The notes beneath the pieces were generated by a model. That model saw only the letters and a program-made list of their open reading frames with translations, made no database searches and was not told the origin of the DNA. Shown piece after piece: positions 24,160 through 33,337 of a stretch of 37,555 nucleotides of DNA. A program made the translations under genes and the position numbers. Each line of letters opens with the position of its first letter. Position 1 is the first letter of the stretch. Origin of the DNA: Lachnospiraceae bacterium (lineage in GTDB: Bacteria; Bacillota_A; Clostridia; Lachnospirales; Lachnospiraceae); contig JAFZQP010000144.1 in NCBI GenBank assembly GCA_017620345.1, forward strand, positions 1-37,555, given 5' to 3'.

Positions 24160-25142
24160 TAAAACTCATCCTCGTCATCAAAATCATCATCGGGACGTGA
24201 CGTATGCCGCCTTACTTTTACGGCAGGTGCATCCAGAGTGATCTTCGGTATGGCCTTAACGTAGTAATAATACTCGTCATCCTCAAACTGGACATACTCC
24301 GCCCGGGAGTAATCGACATTGAATATAAAGAACTGAAGCACCAGTACAATGATCGCTGAGAAAAACAGGCTCAGGATAGCTCCTCCGATACCTATCTCGG
24401 CATCAAGCACGGCAGATGATACAAGCAGTACGACAAAGCAGGTGATGATACCGACTCCGAGTGCGATCTGCCATGAATAATTGATCTTGAGCCTCCTGAT
24501 CAGATATACGGCGATTATCGTTGCCGCAAACGTAATGATCATCGCTATCATGACATCATTCTTGAGTATCCCGTCAATGACGGTCTTGAACCCTCCGAGC
24601 ATACTCTCTACATCAATATCCGACAGGCCGCCGCCGGACGACAATGCATCCTGGTGCTCGCTCACATAATGAAGGATGTAATACACCGCTGTTCCGCAGC
24701 CTACCGATATACATGAGATCGGGCTTCCTACAAAGCCCATGGCCAGCGGGATCACATACGGTATATGCATCGCAAACGCAACGGGAGTAAGAAGGACCAC
24801 TATGGCATCTCCCGGAGTGAACCTGAAGTAAAGAGCGTACATTATGACAAATATGAACAGCACTACTATCGCACATTCAAGCGACAGTGCATACATATGC
24901 GCCACGATCACAAAACCGGCAAGGAGCACTATCACGTTCGTCGGCATAAATGAGCACAGAAGGGAAAGAATGAGCACGATGGCGGGATTCTTAAGCTTGG
25001 ACATGAATCCGACACTGCTGCCGATGAACAGCAGAGCAAACAACATAGCCAGGAACTTGAGCACCGGGACTATGTATGCTTCAAATCGCGTATAAAATCT
25101 TGTCAATTGCTGTTTTACTATCAGTAATGACTCCATTATCAT
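24159..25142 (-). CDS. Conserved-looking polytopic membrane protein next to cdaA, function unknown
   Basis: A 327-residue protein with about eight to ten hydrophobic segments between residues 20 and 275, a small-residue-rich loop (SEHQDALSSGGGLSDIDVES) in the middle, and a cytoplasmic-looking charged tail rich in Tyr and Asp/Glu (EDDEYYYYVK, then RPDDDFDDEDEF at the end). I recognise no named domain. It starts at 25142 (ATGA overlap) or 25136; both have GGAAGG in reach. It ends in a one-base overlap with cdaA, so it is likely made in step with the cyclase. A link to c-di-AMP or to envelope function is inference from position only. Confidence 0.8.
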   Translation of the reverse strand: MIMESLLIVKQQLTRFYTRFEAYIVPVLKFLAMLFALLFIGSSVGFMSKLKNPAIVLILSLLCSFMPTNVIVLLAGFVIVAHMYALSLECAIVVLFIFVIMYALYFRFTPGDAIVVLLTPVAFAMHIPYVIPLAMGFVGSPISCISVGCGTAVYYILHYVSEHQDALSSGGGLSDIDVESMLGGFKTVIDGILKNDVMIAMIITFAATIIAVYLIRRLKINYSWQIALGVGIITCFVVLLVSSAVLDAEIGIGGAILSLFFSAIIVLVLQFFIFNVDYSRAEYVQFEDDEYYYYVKAIPKITLDAPAVKVRRHTSRPDDDFDDEDEF

Positions 25143-25543
25143 TTCCTTCCTTTACGGTTTATCGCAAGCATCTGCAAAAGCGCGCGAAGGAGCTGATTAT
25201 ACTGCTTAACGTGCTTTTTGGCCTTGTAATATCTGTAACTGTAAACAAAATAGGAGATCACAAGATATATCGCCAGAACAAGGCAATACTTGGACAGGAT
25301 ACCCTTAAGGAATTCCAGGATATCCATTTTGTAGAAATCCTCAAGGAAAGTCTCCATGTTATATAAAACATACATAGCCACCGCCAGGGCAAACCCAACG
25401 GTGGCATAGATAGCTGATTTTAAAAGTTGAAAACTGATGTAATCGCCTCTGAAGTACTCGGAGATGGCTATATCCTTCCTGCCTTCGTGTTCCTCATAGG
25501 CGGCCATTCTTGTCATCAGCCTGATACGTTCTTCATTAAGCAT
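25139..25543 (-). CDS. Small membrane protein, function unknown
   Basis: A 134-residue protein. The first about 40 residues are charged (MLNEERIRLMTRMAAYEEHE), then two membrane segments (about 42-60 and 84-104) and a basic end (RKGRK). No family is recognised. It starts 2 bp after the zinc-protein gene and overlaps the next membrane protein by 4 bp (ATGA), so the two probably act or are made together. The ribosome binding site is weak, which fits coupled translation. Confidence 0.75.
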   Translation of the reverse strand: MLNEERIRLMTRMAAYEEHEGRKDIAISEYFRGDYISFQLLKSAIYATVGFALAVAMYVLYNMETFLEDFYKMDILEFLKGILSKYCLVLAIYLVISYFVYSYRYYKAKKHVKQYNQLLRALLQMLAINRKGRK

Positions 25544-25545
25544 AT

Positions 25546-25956
25546 TTACTGGTTTAAGAATCTCATCTTGTTTCCGGTCGGCTGTTTTGCCTGCGGCCTG
25601 GGCTCTTCAACCTGAGGCCTCTTTCCTGCGGCAGACAGATCATTGATCATGGATGCCTTACACTTTTCGCAAAAACGTCCCGTGTTTATGGGAGCGCCGC
25701 AGTTCTCGCACGTGATCCCGGCATCGATACCCGATGAGAATTCAAGTCTTTCCTCTCTTACCCATTGACGAACCTGTGACTCTTCAACATCACAGTTTTC
25801 TATAACATCCGGGATAGTTGCTCCCCGATTGTCAAACAGATATTTCTTGACTTCATGGAACTTCTTCTCCAGTTCCTCACGACACTGAGGGCATATAGGC
25901 TGGCCGCCGATATAATTGAACAGCCTTCTGCATCTTCTGCAATTCTTGACATCCAT
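25546..25956 (-). CDS. YvyF-like zinc-ribbon / HTH protein of the flagellar region (TIGR03826-like)
   Basis: A 136-residue protein. Two CxxC pairs (C6/C9 and C22/C25) near the N-terminus and two more (C83/C86 and C96/C99) near the C-terminus suggest two zinc ribbons. Between them, residues 36-70 (TIPDVIENCDVEESQVRQWV) look like a MerR-type helix-turn-helix. This matches the short protein found beside comF in flagellar regions of Firmicutes (YvyF). The ATG at 25956 follows a perfect AGGAGG. A longer open frame to 26049 overlaps comF and is not conserved-looking. A regulatory role in motility is possible but not shown. Confidence 0.8.
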   Translation of the reverse strand: MDVKNCRRCRRLFNYIGGQPICPQCREELEKKFHEVKKYLFDNRGATIPDVIENCDVEESQVRQWVREERLEFSSGIDAGITCENCGAPINTGRFCEKCKASMINDLSAAGKRPQVEEPRPQAKQPTGNKMRFLNQ

Positions 25957-25982
25957 TAGTGATTCCTCCTGAAAATCATAAT

Positions 25983-26699
25983 TCAGATTCCCCTTCCAAT
26001 GCACAGAGAAGCATAATACACTTTTCTGACGCCTGCCCCCTTTAGACATCCTGCCATCGCATCGACCGTCGCACCTGTTGTGTATATGTCGTCAATGACC
26101 AAGACTGTATCTAATTTTACAACATTTCCGGTTACTTTAAAAGCCTTTTTAAGATTATTTTGTCGCTCACCGGCGCCAAGGTTTTTCTGTGCTTTTGTCG
26201 CTGTGCACCTTGTTACGATATCTTCCCTTACAGGGATCCCGAGTCTTTTTGACAGTTCTCTTGCTATAAGTCCGGCCTGATTGTATCCTCTTTTTCTCAG
26301 TCTTTTCTTATGTACCGGTATCGGGATGATCGCATCCGCTCTCCAGCTTTTCATCTTATCGCCGAGGCGTTCATACATGATACGGGCATAAAAGCGGGCA
26401 AATTCCTGCTTACCGGCGTACTTGAACCTGTATATGCTCCTTGACATATACAGATCGTATACGAGCGCAGCACGGCCTTCGTCATACATATGGAGGAGTC
26501 TTCTGCAGTCACCGCAGTACTCCTCATATTCTTCAACGGGCTTGCCGCATTTCATGCAGTAACTGTCCCCTATAAATGTAAGTTTTTTCTCACACTCCGG
26601 GCATATGTCACGGTGGCGTACCGACACTATGTCATTACACACCGGACAGACAGGCGGATATATAAGATCCGCCATACGTACTAATATGGTTTTGATCAT
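25983..26699 (-). CDS. comF: ComF family phosphoribosyltransferase-like protein
   Basis: A 238-residue protein of typical ComF length. The N-terminus has four CxxC pairs (C18/C21, C33/C36, C48/C51, C62/C65), likely zinc sites. The C-terminal type I phosphoribosyltransferase fold has IIPIPVHKKRLRKRGYNQA near 124-142 and the PRPP loop VLVIDDIYTTGAT at 199-211. In Bacillus ComF is needed for DNA uptake during competence; in other species the role is open. AAAGGA precedes the ATG. It follows recD2 by 22 bp. Confidence 0.93.
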   Translation of the reverse strand: MIKTILVRMADLIYPPVCPVCNDIVSVRHRDICPECEKKLTFIGDSYCMKCGKPVEEYEEYCGDCRRLLHMYDEGRAALVYDLYMSRSIYRFKYAGKQEFARFYARIMYERLGDKMKSWRADAIIPIPVHKKRLRKRGYNQAGLIARELSKRLGIPVREDIVTRCTATKAQKNLGAGERQNNLKKAFKVTGNVVKLDTVLVIDDIYTTGATVDAMAGCLKGAGVRKVYYASLCIGRGI

Positions 26700-26721
26700 G
26701 GGTTTTCCTTTACCTTTTGGT

Positions 26722-28935
26722 TTACAGTTGGGAGAGTTCCCTTAAGACTTCGTCAAGACTTGTGAATCTTTTCAGTTCATCGGCATTATCCACCATTTGC
26801 TTTATCGTGTTCTCGCTGCCGACAATGGTAACGCATTTTACGGCCCTTGTGACGGCCGTATACAGAAGATTTCGGTTGAACAGCTGCCTGGGGCCGGTAA
26901 GAAGCGGGATAACTACCGCAGGATATTCGCTTCCCTGTGATTTATGTATGGTCACGGCATAAGCAAGTTCAAGTTCATCAAGATTTGAAAACGGGTATCT
27001 TACAAGATGATCTTCCTCGTAGACAACTTCCATCGTCTCCGAAAGAGTATCAATGGATCTGATCGTGCCCATATCACCGTTGAACACCCCGAGTCCCTTA
27101 TCGGCCACGATCCCGTATCTTCCCACAACTTCCCATTCAAGCTGATAGTTGTTGCGTATCTGCATGACCTTATCACCCTCTCTGAAGATCACGCTTCCGA
27201 TGTTCTTTTCCTTTTTGCCTCGCTCAGGCGGGTTGATGTATCGCTGTAATATCGGATTCAGGCTTTCGACTCCTAAAGGGCCTTTTCGCATCGGCGTCAG
27301 TACCTGAATATCAAACGGCCTGGCTCCGACATATCCGGGAAGTTTTTCATTAACAAGTACAACGATATTTTTAAGGATCGGATCTATCTCACTGCGCCTG
27401 AGCATAAAGAAATCCCGACTCTTATTGTCAAGTTTCGGCATCACTCCCGAGTTGATCTTATGCGCGTTCAGTATTATATCGCTTGTTTCGGACTGTCTGA
27501 ATATCCTGTCAAGACATGTGACCCTGAAGCATTCCGATGCGATCAGATCCTTAAGCACACTGCCCGGTCCCACCGAAGGGAGCTGATCCGTATCTCCAAC
27601 CATTATCAGTCTGGTCCCCGGTATTATGGCAGACAACAGAGCATGAAGCAACGGCAGGTCCACCATTGACATTTCATCCACTATGATCGTATCGGTATCG
27701 AGCGGATCATCCTCATTGTGCTGATATGAATATCTTCTCCCGTTATCGCCTCCGGGTGTCAGCCCCAGAAGTCTCTGGATGGTAAAGCTCTCATATCCGG
27801 TCGCTTCCGTCATTCTCTTGGCCGCCCTTCCGGTCGGTGCGGCAAGCACGAAATCTTCACCGTGCTGCACGAGATATTTGATCAGAATGTCGATTATAGT
27901 TGTTTTTCCTGTTCCGGGTCCTCCGGTGATGATACTGACCCCGTTAGATATCGCGGTAACGACCGCATCTGCCTGTTTGTCATCAAGATGTACCGCATCT
28001 TCTTCAAGCGCACTGATCTGACTCCTGATGTGAGAACTGTCAGGCTCGAGCAGAACATCAAGATCGAGAAGCATTCTGGCGCATTTTATCTCCATGTTGT
28101 ACAGGCTGCCCTGATACACGCGGGCTGTTCCGTCCGCCATCTTCATTATCAGCTTCTTTTCCATGGCCAGGTTCTCGCACTCGGACCTGATATATTCCCT
28201 GTCAACCTCCAGAAGCTGCGCCGAATATTCAATAAGCTGTTCAAGCGGCAGATATATATGGCCCTCGGTCACCGCAGATGACAGAGCGTATCTTATCCCG
28301 CTCTTTACACGGCACGCCGCATCAGCTGCAACACCCGAAGACATTGCTATCTCATCCGCGGTACGAAATCCCACGCCCTCGATGTCTTCAGCAAGTCTGT
28401 ACGGATCATCTTTCATGACATCATATATGTCATTGCCGTATTTTCTGTATATCTTATTCGCCAGATTGTTTGATATTCCGAACTTCTGAAGGAACAGCAT
28501 GACTTTTCGAAGATCCTGCTTCTGTGTAACCGCTGCTCCTATCTCCTGCGCCTTGCGAAGCGATATTCCCTTTATCTGCGCAAGCATCTCGGGCTCTTCT
28601 TCCATTATCCTGAACGTATCCTTCCCGAATGCATCGACTATCTTCATGGCAAGAGCCGGTCCTATGCCCTTAACTGCGCCTGATGACAGATATCTCAATA
28701 CGGCAATTTCATCCTCGGCTGCCGAGATCTCATATTTTTCAAACGAAAACTGTCTGCCGTACAGAGGATGCTGAACATACTGCCCCGACAGCTTAACGTT
28801 CTCACCTGCGCTCACGGCATGCAAAGCACCGACACAGGTTATCTCATCTGTGTCGGTGGTCAGTGTAAATACCGTATATCCGTTATCCTCATTGGAAAAA
28901 ATGATGTGCTCGATATAACCGGAGATATTTTCCAT
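26722..28935 (-). CDS. recD2: RecD2-type 5'-3' DNA helicase
   Basis: A 737-residue SF1B helicase with the RecD2 layout: an N-terminal OB-like and helix-hairpin-helix region (GAVKGIGPALAMKI near 86, QIKGISLRKAQEIG near 120), Walker A GGPGTGKTT at 338-346, Walker B IIVDEMSMVD at 417-426, motif III GDTDQLPSVGPG, motif V HKSQGSEYP and motif VI LLYTAVTRAVK near the end. RecD2 acts alone, outside RecBCD, in replication-fork and repair processes. The start has no good ribosome binding site and lies 5 bp after the rod-binding gene, so translation is probably coupled. Confidence 0.96.
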   Translation of the reverse strand: MENISGYIEHIIFSNEDNGYTVFTLTTDTDEITCVGALHAVSAGENVKLSGQYVQHPLYGRQFSFEKYEISAAEDEIAVLRYLSSGAVKGIGPALAMKIVDAFGKDTFRIMEEEPEMLAQIKGISLRKAQEIGAAVTQKQDLRKVMLFLQKFGISNNLANKIYRKYGNDIYDVMKDDPYRLAEDIEGVGFRTADEIAMSSGVAADAACRVKSGIRYALSSAVTEGHIYLPLEQLIEYSAQLLEVDREYIRSECENLAMEKKLIMKMADGTARVYQGSLYNMEIKCARMLLDLDVLLEPDSSHIRSQISALEEDAVHLDDKQADAVVTAISNGVSIITGGPGTGKTTIIDILIKYLVQHGEDFVLAAPTGRAAKRMTEATGYESFTIQRLLGLTPGGDNGRRYSYQHNEDDPLDTDTIIVDEMSMVDLPLLHALLSAIIPGTRLIMVGDTDQLPSVGPGSVLKDLIASECFRVTCLDRIFRQSETSDIILNAHKINSGVMPKLDNKSRDFFMLRRSEIDPILKNIVVLVNEKLPGYVGARPFDIQVLTPMRKGPLGVESLNPILQRYINPPERGKKEKNIGSVIFREGDKVMQIRNNYQLEWEVVGRYGIVADKGLGVFNGDMGTIRSIDTLSETMEVVYEEDHLVRYPFSNLDELELAYAVTIHKSQGSEYPAVVIPLLTGPRQLFNRNLLYTAVTRAVKCVTIVGSENTIKQMVDNADELKRFTSLDEVLRELSQL

Positions 28936-28940
28936 CGGAT

Positions 28941-29282
28941 CTATACTGAATTGTTCCTTTTCATCTGTTCATAGAGTTGCTGAGCGAGAGTATTGCTGCC
29001 GCCTCCGCTCTGATTTACTATCTCTTTGCTGTATTCGGCGATGAGATTTTCTTTGTAATAATCAACAAGCGTATGGTTCGGGTCAGACTCATCACTCGGG
29101 ACCATTGCCTTCTGCATGTTCTTGAAGACCTGCTCATAGAAATACGCCTCGAACTGCTTGCAGGCATCAAGGAGTTCATCGTCGGACTTCTCCCTGTTGT
29201 TGCCGGAAAGCGTTCTCTCGAGATTGCTGGCCTTTGTTGCCGTCTGTGTCAGATAATCAGTGTATAAGCTTCCTATGTCCAT
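28941..29282 (-). CDS. flgJ: Rod-binding protein, FlgJ N-terminal domain type
   Basis: A 113-residue protein that equals the rod-binding half of FlgJ, without the muramidase half, as in many Firmicutes. The core LLDACKQFEAYFYEQVFKNMQKAM is typical, with the usual Leu-Ala-x-x-Leu-Tyr-Glu-Gln-Met end. It probably caps or aids assembly of the flagellar rod. GAGGT precedes the ATG. It lies 3 bp after flgG and 5 bp before recD2. Confidence 0.88.
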   Translation of the reverse strand: MDIGSLYTDYLTQTATKASNLERTLSGNNREKSDDELLDACKQFEAYFYEQVFKNMQKAMVPSDESDPNHTLVDYYKENLIAEYSKEIVNQSGGGSNTLAQQLYEQMKRNNSV

Positions 29283-29285
29283 ATA

Positions 29286-30104
29286 TTACCTCTTAAGATC
29301 ATTTGCAACCTGAAGCATCGAATCGGATGTCGTAATGACTTTTGAATTAAGCTCGTATGCACGCTGTGCGATGATAAGATTGACCATTTCATCCGCAACC
29401 TGAACGTTCGAACTCTCCAGATATCCCTGACGGACTTCCGATTTGGTAAGGTTGGCGTTTGTCGCTTCATTAAGAGCCGCTCCCGATGCTTCCGTCGGAA
29501 GATACATCGTTCCACCGGTCTTGAACAGACCGCTCGGATTCTGGAACTGGAACAGACCTATCTGCATTCCTGCAATGGGCTGCTGGTTGTTATTTGCATC
29601 CGGGTATGTGAGCTGGCCGTTGGCATCGACCTGAACCTTGTTGGCGATATAGTCCGCCGGTATCGTTATCGGCTGTCCCGTTGTATTGAGTACCGGATAT
29701 CCGTCGGAAGAGGTCAGCCACATCTGGTTGTTGGGACCAAGCGCAAAGTGAAAATCACCGTTTCGCGTATACATCGTCTTGCCGTTATTGTTAAGAGCGA
29801 AGAATCCCTCGCCGCTTATCGCAAAGCTAGTTGAACTCTCGGAAGCCTGGAACGCACCCTGTGTAAACTCGGATGTGATGGCTGCATTTCTGACACCGAG
29901 TCCGACCTGAGCCCCTACCGGCTTCTGTATACCGTTTGCCGTTGTCGTCCTTGTCTGGATCTCCTGATAGAGCAGGGACTTGAACTCGTTCTGCTCGGTC
30001 TTGTATCCGACAGTATTGACATTTGCCAGGTTATTGGCGATGGTATCTACGTTAGTCTGCTGTGCGATCATTCCCGATGCACCGCTCCATAATGCTCTTA
30101 CCAT
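29286..30104 (-). CDS. flgG: Flagellar basal-body rod protein FlgG (FlhP-like)
   Basis: A 272-residue rod protein. The N-terminal part with ANNLANVNTVGYK near 25 and the C-terminal VADEMVNLIIAQRAYELNSK are the coiled-coil ends of the FlgBCEFG family; SFAISGEGFF sits in the middle. Length and order fit the distal rod protein FlgG (FlhP in Bacillus). AGGGAG precedes the ATG. It follows flgF by 18 bp. Confidence 0.93.
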   Translation of the reverse strand: MVRALWSGASGMIAQQTNVDTIANNLANVNTVGYKTEQNEFKSLLYQEIQTRTTTANGIQKPVGAQVGLGVRNAAITSEFTQGAFQASESSTSFAISGEGFFALNNNGKTMYTRNGDFHFALGPNNQMWLTSSDGYPVLNTTGQPITIPADYIANKVQVDANGQLTYPDANNNQQPIAGMQIGLFQFQNPSGLFKTGGTMYLPTEASGAALNEATNANLTKSEVRQGYLESSNVQVADEMVNLIIAQRAYELNSKVITTSDSMLQVANDLKR

Positions 30105-30122
30105 AAATAACTCCCTTCTAGA

Positions 30123-30896
30123 TTAGACCTTACCAAGCTGATTTACCGCAACATCAAGCGTCTCGTTATGGGCCTGTATCATCTTCTGGTTCGTGTCATA
30201 CGCACGCTGGTAGTTGATCAGGTTGACCATTTCCTTGACCGTCTGTACATTAGATGCCTCAAGCATCCCGTTATAAATTGTAGCATCGGATTCTATCGGT
30301 GTTGCGCCCTCAACGATATCATAATAGTTCTCGCCGTACTTCTTCAGATAGTTGTAATCTTCAAAGTCCTGAACCTGTATCGTTGCAACCGCATTTCCGT
30401 TCTGATAGATCGTCCCGTCAAGACCCATGGTAGGCTTGATGATCGGATCGAGTTTGATATGCTGACCGTTTATATCGAGTACGAAATCCCCGTTCTTGTT
30501 AACAAGATCACCGTTTGAATTTACTATGAAATCTCCGGCTCTCGTATACTTGGTTGATACCGTACCGTCCTTGGCCGTAAATTCTATGGCAAAAAATCCC
30601 TTGCCGGATATTGCCATATCGTAGTCATTGTTTGTTGTAACAAAAGAACCTTCCGAATAGTCCGTATACGTCTCCCCGATCTTGACACCGAGGTTCATCG
30701 CTCCCAGTTTCCTTGCGAAGAATGGTTCCGATGTGTCCTTGATCTTGTAGGCAAGAACATCATAGAAGGATTCGGAAGTTGACCCCTCCGCCTTGAATCC
30801 CGTAGTCGACGAGTTAGCCAGATTGTTGGCAAGTACATCGACTCTCCTCTGCTCGTTCACCATTCCGGTCGCTGCCGTATACAGTCCCTTTACCAT
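30123..30896 (-). CDS. flgF: Flagellar basal-body rod protein FlgF (FlhO-like)
   Basis: A 257-residue rod protein with LANNLANSSTTGFK near 22, YDMAISGKGFFAIE near 93 and the C-terminal VKEMVNLINYQRAYDTNQKM. Together with mreB and flgG it repeats the mbl-flhO-flhP order of Bacillus, which supports FlgF/FlhO. AAAGGGG precedes the ATG. Confidence 0.9.
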   Translation of the reverse strand: MVKGLYTAATGMVNEQRRVDVLANNLANSSTTGFKAEGSTSESFYDVLAYKIKDTSEPFFARKLGAMNLGVKIGETYTDYSEGSFVTTNNDYDMAISGKGFFAIEFTAKDGTVSTKYTRAGDFIVNSNGDLVNKNGDFVLDINGQHIKLDPIIKPTMGLDGTIYQNGNAVATIQVQDFEDYNYLKKYGENYYDIVEGATPIESDATIYNGMLEASNVQTVKEMVNLINYQRAYDTNQKMIQAHNETLDVAVNQLGKV

Positions 30897-30936
30897 ACTG
30901 ATTCCCCTTTATCGTATTACATCCCCTGCTGTGATA

Positions 30937-31935
30937 TTAACTGAAGCTATCCGTATAACCCGCAAGGAATTCCACGTATTTACCTGTTCCTATTGCCACG
31001 GCTGTCATCGGATCTTCGGCTGTCAGCGTATTGATACCGGTCGTGTACGCGATCAGATCTTCCAGACCGCGAAGGAGGCTTCCCCCACCGGTAAGAACTA
31101 TTCCCCTTGCCGCAATATCGGCTGCAAGCTCGGGAGGAGTTCTCTCAAGGACCGAGTGAATGGCTTCAACCACCTGTCCTGTCGTATCACGAAGTGCTTC
31201 TTCCGTTTCCTCCGATGAAACCTTGACGGTTCTCGGTAGTCCCGTTACGAGGTTACGTCCCGTAACCTCAAGGTACTCTATCTCCGGGCGTTTGAACGCC
31301 GTTCCTATCTTGATCTTGATGTCCTCAGCCGTATTATCACCGATCAGGAGATTGTGCTTCTTTCTCATATACCTGACGATCGCTTCGTCAAAATCATCTC
31401 CCGCGACCTTGATCGATGTGGACACAACGGCACCGCCGAGTGATATTACCGCTATATCCGTTGTTCCGCCGCCTATGTCGACTATCATGTTACCGCACGG
31501 TCTTCCGATATCGATACCCGCGCCGATCGCTGCGGCTATAGGCTCTTCTATGATCTCAACATATCTGGCTCCTGCCTGATACGTAGCATCTTCAACTGCC
31601 TTCTTCTCAACTTCGGTAACGCCCGAAGGTACACATACACTGATCCTCGGCTTACGGAAGTTCTTCCTTCCGACTGCCTTCTGTATAAAATACTTGAGCA
31701 TCTTCTCGGTTGTCGTGTAATCCGAGATAACTCCCTGGCGGAGCGGCCTGATAGCTACGATATTACCGGGTGTACGGCCAAGCATCATCCTGGCTTCTTC
31801 CCCTATCGCCCTGATCGTATTTGTATCCGTATCAAGAGCAATGACCGAAGGCTCTTTTAATACAACTCCGCGACCCCTTACATACACAAGAACACTGGCT
31901 GTTCCCAGGTCTATACCTATATCCGAATAAAGCAT
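30937..31935 (-). CDS. mreB: Rod shape-determining protein MreB/Mbl
   Basis: A 332-residue actin homologue. Phosphate-1 loop DIGIDLGTASVLVYVRGRG at the N-terminus, phosphate-2 IVDIGGGTTDIAVIS near 150-165, and adenosine motif VLTGGGSLLRGLE near 285. It forms filaments that guide side-wall synthesis. The link to flgF-flgG suggests the Mbl-type paralogue, but sequence alone does not separate MreB from Mbl. A strong AAGGGG and a clear promoter upstream make it the first gene of the operon that runs to cdaR. Confidence 0.95.
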   Translation of the reverse strand: MLYSDIGIDLGTASVLVYVRGRGVVLKEPSVIALDTDTNTIRAIGEEARMMLGRTPGNIVAIRPLRQGVISDYTTTEKMLKYFIQKAVGRKNFRKPRISVCVPSGVTEVEKKAVEDATYQAGARYVEIIEEPIAAAIGAGIDIGRPCGNMIVDIGGGTTDIAVISLGGAVVSTSIKVAGDDFDEAIVRYMRKKHNLLIGDNTAEDIKIKIGTAFKRPEIEYLEVTGRNLVTGLPRTVKVSSEETEEALRDTTGQVVEAIHSVLERTPPELAADIAARGIVLTGGGSLLRGLEDLIAYTTGINTLTAEDPMTAVAIGTGKYVEFLAGYTDSFS

Positions 31936-31980
31936 GTCTTTCCCCTTTCAATGCCTTTTTTACAAAATTATTCAAGATAT

Positions 31981-32009
31981 AGTATAACTCAATGCTTATG
32001 TATTTTCAA
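31981..32009 (-). promoter_or_regulatory. SigA-type promoter of the mreB-flgFG-...-cdaR operon
   Basis: On the minus strand, TTGAAA (32009-32004), a 17-bp spacer and TATACT (31986-31981), about 45 bp before the mreB ATG. No other strong promoter is seen in the gene-dense stretch down to cdaR. Confidence 0.8.
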
Positions 32010-32032
32010 TTCTAAAAGTACAGCACAGGCAC

Positions 32033-32060
32033 AAAAAAACAGCCTAAAACGAGACCGGCT
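32033..32060 (-). terminator. Possible weak intrinsic terminator after the GT4 gene
   Basis: On the minus strand, AGCC and GGCT (32060-32057 and 32044-32041) can pair around a 12-nt loop and are followed, after one G, by seven T (32039-32033). The stem is short, so the call is weak. The 217-bp gap 31936-32152 holds otherwise the mreB promoter and no gene. Confidence 0.3.
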
Positions 32061-32152
32061 CCATCCGTTTTAAACTGCTTCCCTGCATGTCTGTAATATA
32101 TATCGGACATTTACGCAGAAACTTTAACTCTGTTTTAAAAAATCACCCGTCG

Positions 32153-33283
32153 TCACCCGAATATCCTGTGATATCCCGACTCTCTTACGGAGCGGTCGTT
32201 CACAAGTCCGGTATATTCCCGGCATTTTTCTCTTTTGTATGCAAGCTGCTCCTCATCCATGGCGGCAAGTTCCGCAAGTCTGTCTGCAAATGTCTGAAGA
32301 TCATCAAGGCTGCAGACATATCCGCATTCCTTTTCGTCAAGATCAAGCCAAGGCGTTGTATCGCTTATCACGGGAATACATCCCACCGCAATGCTCTCAG
32401 CGATAACATGTCCGTAGTTTTCTCCGAGTGTCGGGAACACGAATGCATCATATCCCGCAAATATCTCCGGGACACTGTCACTGTCCGCTTCTCCTATATA
32501 CTCCCACTTGATGAGAGGATGCGTCTTTTTAAGCTCATCAAGCGATGCCATGCACTTCCGAAGATATTCGGGATCTTCTTTTGTTCCGTAAATATCAAGT
32601 TTGATCCTGATATCACCTTCTAAAAGTCTTAATATATCCGCCACCGCTTCAAGGTTCTTCTTGCGGCATATCCGCGACAGGAATATCAGTTTTAACTCAT
32701 TGACGGATTTTGTATGGTCATGTTCCGCCGTGTTTCGTCTCGGAAGATCGGCGGCGATCACGCATCTGCTGCCATTGCCGACAACAGCCTTCAATTCATC
32801 TTCCTCTCTTTCGGACGTAACGGACCAGATGATCTTATTAAAATACCCCATCATTTTCATGTATGATATGAACAGCCGCTTCTTACCGCCCTTTATCCTG
32901 AACGCCTCAGGTGAAAAAGATCCCATCGAAGCTATGTACAACGGAGCTTTTATCTTATCCTGCTTCTTCAGTTTCATCGCCATGCGCGCATAGTCACTGT
33001 AAGGTCCGCAGCAGTATACCACATCCGCATCCGCCGACAGTTTCAGGATCGCGTCCTCTGAAAACTTCGGCGTATACCATACACGGGCATTGCCTACCTC
33101 GTTGTACTCATCCGTCTTTATATCCGGGTAAGGTGCAGTATCTCCGTGATCCCTGTCAAGGCACATGATCCTTATGTCGTATTCGTTACCCAGCCATTCG
33201 GTCAGGTTCAGGATCGAGCGGACGGGGCCTCCGTCACGGAATCCCGGCACGTATCTTCCGGTTATGATCAAGATCTTTCTCAT
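32153..33283 (-). CDS. Glycosyltransferase family 4
   Basis: A 376-residue GT-B enzyme. The N-terminus MRKILIITGRYVPGFRDGGP with RSILNL is the typical acceptor-domain start; LIFLSRICRKKNLEAVADIL near 213 opens the donor domain, and FPTLGENYGHVIAESIAVGC near 290-305 has the EX7E motif. The sugar is unknown. AAGGAGAT precedes the ATG. The gene stands apart from the other glycan genes by a 290-bp non-coding gap that carries the 63-bp repeats, so it may have its own control. Confidence 0.88.
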   Translation of the reverse strand: MRKILIITGRYVPGFRDGGPVRSILNLTEWLGNEYDIRIMCLDRDHGDTAPYPDIKTDEYNEVGNARVWYTPKFSEDAILKLSADADVVYCCGPYSDYARMAMKLKKQDKIKAPLYIASMGSFSPEAFRIKGGKKRLFISYMKMMGYFNKIIWSVTSEREEDELKAVVGNGSRCVIAADLPRRNTAEHDHTKSVNELKLIFLSRICRKKNLEAVADILRLLEGDIRIKLDIYGTKEDPEYLRKCMASLDELKKTHPLIKWEYIGEADSDSVPEIFAGYDAFVFPTLGENYGHVIAESIAVGCIPVISDTTPWLDLDEKECGYVCSLDDLQTFADRLAELAAMDEEQLAYKREKCREYTGLVNDRSVRESGYHRIFG

Positions 33284-33337
33284 GCATTATCTCCTTTTGG
33301 GCATTTGCGTTATTCATGATAGACTAAAAAAGGGATT

